Of a DNA stretch of 64,000 bases, positions 44,041-54,787 are shown piece after piece. The stretch comes from Dastarcus helophoroides (lineage: Eukaryota > Arthropoda > Insecta > Coleoptera > Bothrideridae): the NCBI GenBank assembly GCA_028583605.1, contig CM053329.1, positions 35,178,992-35,242,991 of the forward strand, in the 5' to 3' direction. Within the stretch, counting starts at the first letter, position 1, and each line of letters starts with the position of its first letter. The translations under genes were made by a program, and so were the position numbers. The notes under the pieces were generated by a model. That model was not told where the DNA came from. It searched no databases and was given only the letters and a program-made list of their open reading frames with translations.

Positions 44041-46190
44041 TTTTATTATGGGGTGGTGCTTGGAGGTACACTTGTCTCTGACCCATACAACCGAGCGAAA
44101 ATGCAGCATCCAAGCGGGAGATTTTTTTACTAGAAACTTCGGGTTTTATTTCGCAAAAGTTCTTTCTCGAAATTTCTTCTTTCTTAAAATTCCTCTTCGA
44201 ATAATTTCTTTCCGGATAATTTCTTTCACAGAATTCGACTACGTTTCCCAAAATTTGACCTCCTTCAGGAAAATTCGTCTTTTTTTTATATTTCGACCAT
44301 CTTCGAAATTTCGAGTTTTGAAAATTCATTTTTTTCTAAATTTCGTCATTTTACTCGAGGTAGACATTTGTCCAATTTTTAAAATTTCGCAACTTGTATT
44401 TTTTCTCGGAATTTCCAATTTTTTTCACAACATTCCCCCCTTTTGGCTAAATTCTGATTTTGTTTTCGAAATTCGACTTTTTTCCCCAAAATTCGACTTC
44501 TTTCCTAAAAATTCGACTTCTATCTTCAAAATTCGAGTTTCTCTGAGAAAAGTCGAATTTTTTTCGATATTTCGGCCATCTGGGAAATTTCAAGTTTTCA
44601 AATTTCGTTTTTTTTGCAAAATGTCGCCATTTTACTCAAGATTAGACATTTGTACAATTTTTGAAGTTTCGTAACTTGTTTTTTTCTCGGAATTTCGAAT
44701 TTTTTTCCATAACATTCCTCTGGCTAAATTTTGATTCGGTTTTCGAAATTCGATCTTTCCTTAAAATTCGACTTCTGTCTTCAAAATTCGACTTCGGTCT
44801 TCAAAATTCGAGTTTCTCTGGGAAAAGTCGACTTTTTTCGATATTTCAGCCTATCTTCGAAATTTCGAGTTTTTAAAATTCGTTTTTTTTTATAAAAGAT
44901 CGCCATTTTACTTAAGATTAGACGGTTGTCCAATTTTTAAATTGTCGCAACTTGTTTTTTTCTCGGAATTTCGACTTTTTTTCCATAACACTTCTCTTTT
45001 TGGCTAAATTCTGATTTGGTTTTCGAAATTCGATGTTTCCTCAAAATTCGACTTTGGTCTTCAAAATTCGAGTTTCTCTGGGAAAGGTCGACTTTTTTTC
45101 GATATTTCGGCCATCTTCGAAGTTTCGAGTTTTTAAAATTCGTTTTTTTTTTTTCAAAATTCGACTTCTGTCTTCAAAATTTTACTTCGGTCTTCAAAAT
45201 TCGAGTTTCTCTGGGAAAAGTCGACTTTTTTCGATATTTCAGCCTATCTTCGAAATTTCGAGTTTTTAAAATTCTTTTTTTTTTTCAAAAGATCGCCATT
45301 TTACTCGAGATTAGACGGTTGTCCAATTTTTAAATTGTCGCAACTTGTTTTTTCTTTCTCGAAATTTCCATTTTTTTCCATAACATTCCCCTTTTTGACT
45401 AAATTCTGATTTTGTTTTCGAAATTCGACCTTTTCCTCAAAATTCGACTTCGTTCTTTAAAATTCCAGTTTCTCTGAGAAAAGTCGAATTTTCGACCATC
45501 TCCGAAATTTCGAGTTTTAAAATTCGTTTTTTTTCCAAAATATCGCCATTTTACTCGAGATTAGACATTTGTTCAATTTTTTAATATTTGCAACTTGTTT
45601 TTTCTTAGAATTTCGAGATTTTTTCCATAACATATATCTTTTTAGATTAATTCTGATTTTGTTTTCGAAATTCGACTTTCTTTTCGCGAAAGTCGACATC
45701 TTCTTTAAAATTTGGGTTTCTGCAGGAAAAGTCGACTTTTTTCGATATTTCGACCATCTCCGGGTAAAGTCGACTTTTTTCGATATTTCGACTATATCTT
45801 TTCGTAAAAGTCGACTTTTTTCGATATTTCGACTATATCTCCGAAATTGGGAGTTTTCAAAATCGTTTTTTTTTTCTAAAATGTCGCCATTTTACTCGAG
45901 TTTAGACAGTTGTCCAATTTTTAAATTATCGCAACTTGGTTTTTTCTTGGAATTTCGAATTGTTTTCCAAAACATTCCTATTTTTGGCTAAATTCTGATT
46001 TTAACTTCGAAATTCGACTTTTTTTTGGCAAAATTTGAGTTCTTTCCCCTTAATTCGAGTTCTTTCCCCAAAATTCGAGTTCTTACCTCAAAATTCGAGT
46101 TCTTACCTGATAATTCGACTTTCTCCGAAAAAAGTAACCTTTTTTCGTTATTTCGACGATTTTCCCTGAAATTTTGACTATTTTCAAAGT
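44041..46190 (+). repeat. Tandem array of about 275-bp units built from T-type sequence
   Basis: The landmark CATTTTACTCGAG (or a close variant) recurs near 44,350, 44,630, 44,905, 45,296, 45,549 and 45,888. Each unit also holds TCGCAACTTG, CATAACATTCC, TTCTGATTTTG, CTTCAAAATTCGAGTTTCTC and CGATATTTCGGCCATC. The long interval (about 390 bp) contains an extra internal copy of the CTTCAAAATTCGAG segment. About six units are present. Confidence 0.85.
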
Positions 46191-47460
46191 GTCCATGTTT
46201 TTAACACACGAGATGGGGGAATACGTATATCAAACGTTTATTATAATTGACATTAATATCGTTCTAAGAAACTGTTAATCGTCTTTAAATGAATACCGGG
46301 ATTTTCTTGTCATTGGGGTCATTAAATTAATGGATTTGAACTGCCTGCACTATAATTTTGTTCTTATCACCTCTTTTACTATGTAATTTTATCTGATAAC
46401 TAATTACTGGACAAATTGCCTTAGTTCCGACGATGCGGGAAAAATGATAAACTCGGCAACGTCGACTTAAGCTCCTGCATTCAGTTCTGCCAAAGAAAAG
46501 CGAATGTTGCAGACTGTACCCCAGGCCACAAGCCACAGATGTAAACGCTTAGTCGAACACTCGAAGCTTTATTACCTTCAAAACTAACATCTTGAATAAG
46601 AGGGACCTTTCATTTACTGTCAGATATTTGTTTGAGTCAAAATACCGGTTTAACTAACCCCTTCGTTATTGAAAACCGTCGTTTGGCGTTTTTCCAACTT
46701 GTTTCGACTTAACATTGTGGATAAGTACGGGGGTCATCTGTACATTATTATAACGCATTCGTATTAACGAATGCGTCAAAATAATCCAAATGGGAGTACG
46801 TTTGATCTTTGATCGAAACATGGGAATGCGAAATGTGAAAACCGCAACTCGTAGATCGTAGAACGTCAGAACTTAACTACGTACGACGCGACGTCCTCAA
46901 ATTATATCATAGAATACGAACGTCAGTACCATATAATTAGAGGAAACGTCTGCAAATTATAATCGTAAATCCTGGAAAACACACGTGAAAACTACAACTT
47001 GGAAGTAGTGAATCAGGTGTGGTAGCAAACGGTAATTAATCAGATGTCATCGACTGGAATGACTGCTTCCCAGTAATAATCCATGTGATGCGGTTTTTCG
47101 CTCGTATTTTGATGAATTCGCCGGCTTATCACGTGTTGGCCAGCTCCGGGCTGCGTTGCGCTAATTTTCGCGTAAAAATCAAACGTTTCGCGCTCCAAAG
47201 ACAAATATTGTAACAGCTACAGAGTAAACCACTTATTATTCATTAACTTTAATGTCATTCAGATCAATTTATTTATCTTTCGAATTGAATTAATTATGGT
47301 AATCGGCCACTTCGAACCGATGTGGGTGTTAAATCCTTTACGGTTATTATAATATCGTATTAATTTGGGATTTAATTCCGGGAATTATCGTTTTAATTAG
47401 AACGTAATTGCAAAGGTCAAAGTAGTCTGCGAAAAAGGAAAATTCACATCTGGTGTCGTT
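46191..47460. other. Single-copy-looking region, possible regulatory DNA
   Basis: About 1.3 kb without repeats. The stretch 47,220-47,410 has several TAATTA/TTAATT words (GAATTGAATTAATTATGG, TTAATTCCGGGAATTATC) of the type bound by homeodomain proteins, but such words are common in AT-rich DNA. A minus-strand frame at 46,327-46,536 is not convincing. Confidence 0.35.
46753..46776. other. Perfect 10-bp hairpin
   Basis: ACGCATTCGT, four-base spacer ATTA, then ACGAATGCGT. Not T-rich on the 3' side of either strand, so nothing suggests a terminator. It could be a protein-binding palindrome. Confidence 0.6.
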
Positions 47461-47472
47461 TAAGTGGTTTTT

Positions 47473-47478
47473 TTTATT
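47473..47478 (-). promoter_or_regulatory. Polyadenylation signal of the minus-strand gene
   Basis: TTTATT on the plus strand is AATAAA on the minus strand, 35 bases after the stop codon of the 47,514-47,657 exon. Cleavage would be expected near 47,450-47,460, giving a 3'UTR of about 60 bases. Confidence 0.6.
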
Positions 47479-47513
47479 GAAGTGGACGTAGTAGTGGTTT
47501 TTGGGCTTATAAA

Positions 47514-47657
47514 CTAGTCGTCATCGTCTTCATCCTGACAAGCTTCGCATTCACCAACAGGTTTTTCCGGGAATATTCCCTGTTCTCTTCTCTTTAATTC
47601 AACGCACAGCTCATAGAACTTTTGATTGGGTTTCCAGGTTTGTTCTACTACCCATAG
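47514..47657 (-). CDS. Last coding exon of an unidentified minus-strand gene
   Basis: On the minus strand a pyrimidine-rich acceptor (ATTATTTTTTTTAG at 47,658 and beyond) is followed by 47 sense codons and TAG at 47,516-47,514. The peptide starts LWVVEQTWKPNQKFYELCVE and ends with CEACQDEDDDD. A basic segment (LKRREQG) lies in the middle and a four-aspartate tail closes the protein. Only this frame is open across the exon, third-position use looks coding, and AATAAA follows at the right distance. The exon starts in phase 0. Upstream exons should lie to the right, but none was found before 64,000. The family was not recognised. The gene lies within the presumed intron of the plus-strand gene at 39.5-60.3 kb. 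Confidence 0.7.
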   Translation of the reverse strand, partial: LWVVEQTWKPNQKFYELCVELKRREQGIFPEKPVGECEACQDEDDDD

Positions 47658-47660
47658 CTA

Positions 47661-47810
47661 AAAAAAATAATATAATTTATATTTCGTCAATAACCTACAA
47701 CTGAAAATAATAACAAAAGGTTGCTTTGAGTATTTTTAGCTCAAGTTTAGTCATATTGGAATATAATTTGATAAATAAGCAACATTTCATTCGATAACTT
47801 TGCCATTTTC
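47661..47810. other. Intron start of the minus-strand gene
   Basis: AT-rich sequence directly upstream, in gene sense, of the terminal exon. No branch site was assigned. Confidence 0.4.
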
Positions 47811-49430
47811 CGAAGACTTTGAAAATTCGGACTTTTTTTCAAAATGTTTAGCTTCATAAAATTTCGAGCTCTTGCATATTTCGACATTTTTGAAGATTTA
47901 GACCTTTTTAAAAGTTTCGATTTTTTTCAATTGCCCCGAAGAGTTTTTAAAAATCAAAATTTCTATTTTTTCTTAAAATTTCAATTTTCTTGCAAAGTAA
48001 TTTTTAAAATATTCGCCAATTTTGAAAACTGCGACTTCTTTTTAAAAATTAGGTTTGTCAAAAACCTTTTCTCGAGATTTTGACATTTTAACAGTTTCCA
48101 TTTTTTGGATATTTCGACTTTTTAAAATTTCGTATTTTGAAAATATCGACTTTATTTCAAAATTTTGCCTTTTGGAAATTTCGACATTTCTATTCATAAT
48201 TTCGACTTTCTTTGAAAAATTTTCAAAAATTTGGATTTATTCCAAATTGGAAAATTTCGACTTTTTCAACAATCTAATCCAAATTAGACTTCGGAAAGTT
48301 GCGACTTTTTCTTGAAATTTTGTCTTTAATAGTTTGGAATTCTTCAATATTTCGACTTTTTGAAAATTTCGATTTCTTACTCAAAATTTTGACTTGTTGA
48401 AAATGTCGACTTTTTTGTGGAACATCTCGACTTGTTTCGAAATGTGGCTTTTTTTATAATTTGGATTTCAGAAAATTGGGACTCTGTTTTGAACATTTTG
48501 AATTTCCAATGCCCGCTTTGTTTCAAAATTATGAATTTTTGACAATTTCGTCTTTTATACTTTTCCTTGAAATTTTAATTATTCGTAGTTTCTTCTGAAA
48601 TTTTAATTTGCTTGTAAATGTCGAGTTTTTTAAAAAATTAACCTTTTTGAATATTTCAAGTTTTTTGAAAATTTAGTTATTTCCATTTTAAACTTCAGAA
48701 AATTTCGACCCTCCCGAAATTTTGATTTTCCAAAATTTCTCGACTGTTTCGACTTTTTTAAAACCTAATTGTTTTAAATTTCTTACTTTTTTTGAATATT
48801 TCAACCTCCTCTCGAAATTTTAATTTTTTGTAAAATTCAAAACTGAAATTTTGAATTTTTTGAAAATTTTGATTTTTTAAATTGGTTTAAAAATTTCGAA
48901 TATTTATCTTTATTATAATTTCGATTTTTTTGAAAACTTCGGAATCTTTTTTATAAATTGTGTCCTTTTTAAAGAATTCCATTTTTTTTTAAAATACTTA
49001 CTTTTTTTTGAATAGTCCAACCTTTTCTCGAAATGTTCACTTTTTAAACATTTCTATTTTTCCAAAAAGACTTGTTTCAAAATTTCGACAATTTGAAAAC
49101 ATTTGTTTCAAAATTCGACCTTTCGAATTGTTGATTTTTCTTCAAAAAATTTCAATTTTATTAAAAAGCAAAATTTCCCAAATTTTTAAAAAAGGTCGAA
49201 ATTCTCGAAAGAGTCGAACTGTTCAGAAAAGTCGAAATTTTAAAAAGTAAACATTTGAAAAACATCAAAATTTTGGGGAAAAGTCGAAAATTTTACAAAA
49301 GTCCAAATTTTGGAAAAGGAAGTCAATCCTAGCTCAGAAATTAAATCATGAAAAAATTCCAACATTTTAAAAACTCGATATTTTCAAAAAAAACTGAAGT
49401 TTTCAATAACCGGCGTTTCTACAGAAGCGG
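47811..49430. repeat. T-type block turning to A-type near 49.15 kb
   Basis: TTTCGACTTTTTAAAATTTCG words dominate to about 49,140. From 49,150 the plus strand reads AAAAGGTCGAAATTCTCGAAA and AAAAGTCGAAAATTTT. The switch is sharp, within a few tens of bases. Confidence 0.75.
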
Positions 49431-51300
49431 AAGTTTTGAACAGAAGCAGAAATTTTTGAATAATGTAGACATTCTGAAAAAGTCAAAATTTTGAAACTGT
49501 CAAAATTTACAAAGAGTTGCGAAGCCAGATTAATAAAAAGCGGAGGTTTTAAACAGTTACCGAAATTATTGGATTATGTAGACATTTTGAAAAGGTTAAA
49601 ACTTTGAAACTGTCAAAATTTTGAAACGATAAAAATTCTGAAAAAGTGAAAACTTTGAAATCCAACGTTTTTACAAAAAATTGCGAAGTCAGATTAACAT
49701 AATGCGGAAGTTTTGAACAGTAGCAGAAATTTTTGGATAATGTAGAAATTTTGAAAAGGTCGAAACTTTGAAATCCAACGTTTTTACAAAGAGTAGCGAA
49801 GTCAAATTATATAAAGAACGGAAGTGTTGAACAGTAGCAGAAATTTTTGAATAATGTGGAAATTTTGAAAAGGTGAAAATTTTGAAACAGTTAAAATTTT
49901 GAAACGGTCAAAATTTTGGAAAAGCCGAAACTTTGAAAGTCAACGTTTTTACAAAAAAATGCGAAGTCAGATTAACATAATACGGAAGTTTTAAGAAGTG
50001 GCAGAATTTTTTGGATAATGTAGAAATTTTGAAAAGGTGATAAATTTTGAAAAAGTCGAAACTTTGAAGTCCAACGAAAAATTGCGAAGTCAGATTAACA
50101 TAATGCGGAAGTTGCGAAAGTTACGAAGTCAGATTAATAAAAGGCGGAAGTTTTGAACAGTAGCAGACATTTTGGGATAATGTAGAAATTTTGAAAATGT
50201 CAAAATTTTGAAAAAGTCGAAACTTTGAAATCAACATTTTTACAAAAAGTTGCGAAGTCGGATTAATAAAAAGCGGAGGTTTTAAACAGTTACCGAAATT
50301 TTTGAATTATGAAGACATTTTGAAAAGGTCAAAATTTTTAAAAAGTCTAAATTTTGAAAAAGTCGAAACTTCGAAATATAACGTTTTTACAAAAAGTTGC
50401 AAAGTCAAGTTAATAAAAAACGGAAGTTTTGAACAGTAGCAGAGATTTTTGGATAATGTAGAAATTTTGAAAATGTCAAAATTTTGAAAAAGCGGAACTT
50501 TGAAATCAACATTTTTACAAAAAGTTGCAAAGTCGGATTAATAAAAAGCGGAGGTTTTGAACAGTTACAGAAATTTTTGGATTATGTAGACATTTTGAAA
50601 AGGTCAAAATTTTCAAAAAATCAAAATTTCGAAAAAGTCGAAAGTTTGAAATCCAACGTTTTTACAAAAAGTTGCAAAGTCAAGTTAATAAAAAAGGGAA
50701 GTTTGGAACAGTAGCAGACATTTTTGGATAATGTAGAAAATTTGAAAATGTCAAAATTTCGAAAAAGTCGAAACTTTGAAATCAACATTTTTACAAAAAG
50801 TTGCGAAGTCGAATTAATAAAAAGCGGAGGTTTTGAACAGTTACCGAAATTTTTGGATTATATAGACATTTTGAAAAGGTCAAAATTTTTTGAAAAAGTC
50901 TAAATTTTGAAAAAAAGTCGAAACTTCGAAATCGAACGTTTTTACAAAAAGTTGCAAAGTCAAGTTAATAAAAAAGGAAAGTTCGGAACAGTAGCAGACA
51001 TTTTTGGATAATGTAGAAAATTTGAAAATGTCAAAATTTTGAAAAAGTCGAAACTTTGAAATCAACATTTTGACAAAAAGTTGCGAAGTCGGATTAATAA
51101 AAAGCTGAGGTTTTGAAGAGTAGCCGAAATTTTTGGATTATGTAGACATTTTGAACAGGTCAATATTTTTAAAAAGTCAAAATTTTAAAAAAGTGTAAAT
51201 TTTGAAAAAGTCGAAACTTTGAAATCAAACGTTTTTTCAAAAAGTTTTAAAGTCAGATTAATAAGAAGCGGTAGTTTTGAACAGTAGAAGTTTTTTTATT
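49431..51300 (-). repeat. Satellite-like array with a dimeric unit of about 275 bp
   Basis: The landmark AAAGTTGCRAAGTC recurs about every 110-165 bp. From 50,253 on two monomer types alternate: one with GTCGGATTAATAAAAAGC and GAACAGTTACCGAAAT (about 50,253, 50,526, 50,802, 51,084) and one with GTCAAGTTAATAAAAAA and GAACAGTAGCAGA (about 50,399, 50,671, 50,953). The dimer period is about 273-282 bp. Left of 50,253 the monomers are more diverged and not alternating. This is a young higher-order repeat. Confidence 0.85.
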
Positions 51301-51585
51301 AATGTTGAAATTTTTAAAGGCAAAATTTTGAGAAAAAATTCGAAATTTTGAAAATTGGTAAAAAGTTATTTTAAAATGTGGACATTTTTCAAGAAGCGAA
51401 ATTATGATAGAGAAGTCGAAATTCCGGAAAAATCCAACTCATCAAAAATCCACATTTTCAAAAAAAAGTCGAAATGTGCCCAAATACATCTTGAACCTCG
51501 CCTATGACCTCTTTTCGCGCATATGAAGTCCTGCTCTATACAATATGATTCTCTCAATATTTTTTTTATGATTTAGACCACCACG
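51301..51585 (-). repeat. End of the A-type block and shared edge motif
   Basis: Decaying A-type sequence to about 51,475, then CCTCGCCTATGACCTC and the 15-mer GAAGTCCTGCTCTAT at 51,525-51,539, identical to 22,960-22,974 at the end of another T-to-A block. Confidence 0.6.
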
Positions 51586-51862
51586 TGTGTCTGACGAGTG
51601 TGGATCTGTATTTGTCGAGTGCAGAGATGTATCTGACGAGTGCAGAGATGTATCTGACGAGTGCAGAGGCATATCTGACAGTGCAGAGATGTATCTGACG
51701 AGTGCAAAGGCGTATCTGACGCGTGCAGAGGTGTATCTGACGAGTTCAGAGGTGTATCTGACGGGTTCAGAACTGTATCTGACGAGTTCAGAACTGTATC
51801 TGACCAGTTCAGAACTGTATCTGACGAGTTCAGAACTGTATCTGACGAGTGCAGGGTTGTAG
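51586..51862 (+). repeat. 21-bp minisatellite
   Basis: About 13 units of ATCTGACGAGTGCAGAGATGT-like sequence. One unit has lost three bases. Left units carry GTGCAGAGATG and right units GTTCAGAACTG, showing local homogenisation of two variants. The unit is a multiple of three, which makes an open, 7-residue periodic frame, but there is no start context or flanking coding sequence. Confidence 0.95.
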
Positions 51863-51885
51863 TTGACGAGTCCAGATTTTTTTTT

Positions 51886-51927
51886 CTAATGGGGCATTGG
51901 AACCATCAAGTTTGGGCACCACTCTTG
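51886..51927 (-). mobile_element. hAT-like terminal motif
   Basis: On the minus strand: CAAGAGTGGTGCCCAAACTT, then GATGGTTCCAATGCCCC. It resembles the CAGnGGTnCCCAAACTT termini common in hAT elements. The end orientation places the element body on its left, where the minisatellite and the T/A block lie. A matching left end was not identified. Confidence 0.4.
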
Positions 51928-53133
51928 TAGATGTGCTTATATTTAATAATTATTTATTTATTTATTTTAATTCTGAGGTGGGGCAAAACCTCCTCAATTC
52001 TTTCTACCCTCATCCATTCGGGGGATTTTGCAAAGACCTACATAATAACTGAACTATAATATAATAAAATGGTTTGAAATCGTTAATTTGAGTTCGTTTT
52101 AAAAATCTGAATTTACTTTGTATGTTTACCATCGTTTTTAATTATGCAGGTTAGCCTGTAAAATAAAAATGGACGCTCCCAACTCATTTCGTTAAATTTC
52201 AAAGCTTTTAATCAATTATCAACCTTGGAAATGAAATTAATTAAAGGAAACGTTGATGGCAACACAGTTAAGAAAGGAAAAAGCTTTGAAGTTTTGTTTT
52301 AGAAGCAGCTTTTTGCATATTAAGTACCTGTTTAGTCGACTTTAGATTGTAATTGATCTAGACCTTTTTAGTTAGGTTTATAGATTACGTTCTTTAATAA
52401 ACTGTATAATGTTATATTTACAAGCCTAAAAATGTGAATAACCTAGCTGTTCTAACAGCATTCTTGCATTAACTAGATGTAATATTAGTGTTAGAATCAC
52501 TGTAGACTCAAGTATATTCTGTATTTACCTAAATCCTTTATTTCTTTGTACATGTAATAACTTTTGTTTGATTTACTAAAGTGTTTATTTTTTTAGTTTG
52601 TCTATTGTCTTGGTGTACAGTATTTTCATAAGATTTGTTTCCACTAATCAACCCCATGTTTTCAACGTTATTGTAAATATTCTTGAAGCAACAAACAAGC
52701 AGGTTTTAAAAAAAGCGAACGGATTAAATAAACCGTAATATTATAGCCACGTCACGTCGTTGGTGTATTTATTAGAGAAGCACTATGTTCTAAAAATAAG
52801 GCACAGCACATTGTAGGGCTTCAAAGGTTTCATCCCTTATTGATTTCCGACTAACATTCACTTTGGGTTTTCCGTATCTCTTCCCCCTTACAAATTTTTA
52901 ATACGCCGTTCTCTCAAATATTAGTATTGAAATTCTATAAAATACAGCAGATTTTATCGCACAAATGGATCATCAGAGGCATAAAGAGCGAAAGTGCGCA
53001 TTAAGGAAAATTGATGGCCCTTTTAAAGATATCTTATTTCTGTTTTATTTTCGTCTAACTGTCAACGACGATAGCGGAGCATGGTGTAATTTTCATAGAG
53101 ATCACATTTAAATCACGTGCTCTAATTGATTTG
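51928..53133. other. Non-repetitive stretch, possible UTR-like sequence
   Basis: An ATTTATTTATTTATTTT run is followed by GGTGGGGCAAAACCTCC at about 51,977. The stretch 52,280-52,760 is T-rich with TGTAAATA (about 52,673), TGTACATGTAATA and AATAAAC, the kind of words found in insect 3'UTRs. No coding sequence leads into it. Confidence 0.3.
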
Positions 53134-53135
53134 TA

Positions 53136-53745
53136 CCGGGTGGCCAATTAAGAAAGGACGCTGGCTATATCTCAGCAAGGAACCATCCCACAGTTTTGAG
53201 AAAAAAATTTCCATAAGAAAAGTGGCCCTGAAAAATCGCTAGAAAATATTTTTGAGGTTCTAACATGACCGCTAGGTGGCGTAATACGTGAAGCTAAATA
53301 GAAAATTAGGATTTTCTCGAAATTTTGCCTAATTAAGGTATATTGAAAATGCATGCATTGTAATCCTAAAGTAGTTTCAATATGTGTTTGTTTTACACTC
53401 TTTCTTCTATCCCGAAAAATAAAGGGGTGGGGGGACGTTGAAAATTTTTTTTTTAAAATACCATTGACTTTAGTTAGCCTCAATAAAATTTAACAAATCT
53501 AGTCTCTATAGAAAGAGTGTTATTTAGTCTATCGAAAGCACTTTCATATGTTTTTATTTTAAAATTATTGTCGTTGCTACAACCCGTTATATAAAATGGT
53601 AACAAATTTCATCGTTTTTTTTTTAAATTAAATAGGAAAATATGTCAATTCTGATATCTTTAAAAAGAGAATTGAAAGCCCTAGATATCAGTGAAAACCG
53701 CAACTCAATATCTTTTATCTAACCGGAGATATTGGCAAATAAAAT
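53136..53745 (+). repeat. Left terminal inverted repeat (about 610 bp)
   Basis: It matches the reverse complement of 54,788-55,382 with scattered substitutions and small indels. Similarity fades after ATCTAACCGGAGATATTGGC. Confidence 0.85.
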
Positions 53746-53984
53746 TTCAGTAACGTAAAAGCTTGATGATGTTTACCATTTAGAATACAAAATCAGAGGA
53801 GGTTTAGAATTTGTCTTACATAATATAAAAATAAGTAATTAACATAACTACAATGATCTAATAGAATAATGTAAAAAAATTAACCGAAGAAACAATCCAA
53901 TATTCAAAAAAGTAAAAAAAAAGACACTGCATTACATCAAAAATGTTGAATTAATATCCTCTATTGACTGGAGCCCTAGATGTT

Positions 53985-54360
53985 CAAACTGATTGAAGCT
54001 CATCATTTTCATGCAGTAAATCCTCTGACAAATGAACAGCACTGCAATTTTAAATTTTACCACTGACCATTCTACCCCTCTAAATATTGTTTCTTATTCT
54101 TTCGATCATGCCCTTTCTTTTGTAGGCTTGTTGTCAAAAACAAGGTCTTCTATTGGCCTGACAAATAAAAATTAAGGCAAGTCAGATCTGGGGACCTGGA
54201 TGGCCAAGAAAACTGACTTCCACTTCCTATCTACCTGCCACGTGGACCTGGTTTTGCACGGTGGTTCATCATATCCCCAAGTCATTAGCTATTGTTGTAG
54301 CACTTAAACGAGGATTTAATTTCACATATTCTAAAACAGTTATAATATTTTGCTCGATGC
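53985..54360 (-). pseudogene. Transposase remnant, internally deleted
   Basis: On the minus strand, a helix-turn-helix-like piece (VLEYVKLNPRLSATTIANDL, about 54,345-54,276) is soon followed by WPSRSPDLT (54,206-54,182) and LFLTT/MIERIRNNI text. Transposases of insect mariner-type elements have NPxxSTRxIA near the N-terminus and WPxRSPDLxPxDFFLWG around the last catalytic region. Most of the catalytic domain between these motifs, including the first acidic residues, is missing here, and the frame has several stops. It cannot be active. Confidence 0.7.
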
Positions 54361-54787
54361 CACCTCTACGTTATCTTCTGAACATAGCAACATGCACATA
54401 TCCTGTGGTGCGTATGCGATGTATCAGTCGAAGGAAAGCTCTTTCACTTTAATTACGTTTTTCGGGATACTGCACCCGTAGATTTAGCAGCATCACCTGC
54501 ATCTTCATGCATTCGAAATAAATGGTTAGTTAGCATACTTCTTCATTTGTTTAAATCTTTATAATTTTAAAAATTGAAATACAAATCTTGTCCCCTGAAA
54601 CCAATTTTTTATTTTATAAAGAAATGTAAAAGCGGAAATAACAATTCAGTTAGAAGAGCAGGTAGTAAACACATTTGCAACCTTAAAAATTGCACTTTTT
54701 TATTTCATTGTCCCAGTTAATTTTTTTCAAGGGCCACTTTACCAGCTTTGTAGACAAACTACATATGTGATGATTTATAACTTAAAC

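Noticed and set aside
44030..46000. F/S/K-rich frames of 70-214 codons with repeated SLGKVDFFSIFRP text
   Set aside because: They simply translate the 275-bp tandem T-type array. The frame changes from unit to unit and nothing else supports coding.
51586..51862. Repeated CTGACGAG boxes in the 21-bp minisatellite as tandem hammerheads
   Set aside because: GAAA is absent and GTTCAGAAC cannot form a stem II with a feasible loop, so only the box is shared.
49431..51862. CRISPR-like regular repeat spacing
   Set aside because: Repeats and spacers both belong to the same degenerate satellite, the unit is far too long, and the DNA is eukaryotic.
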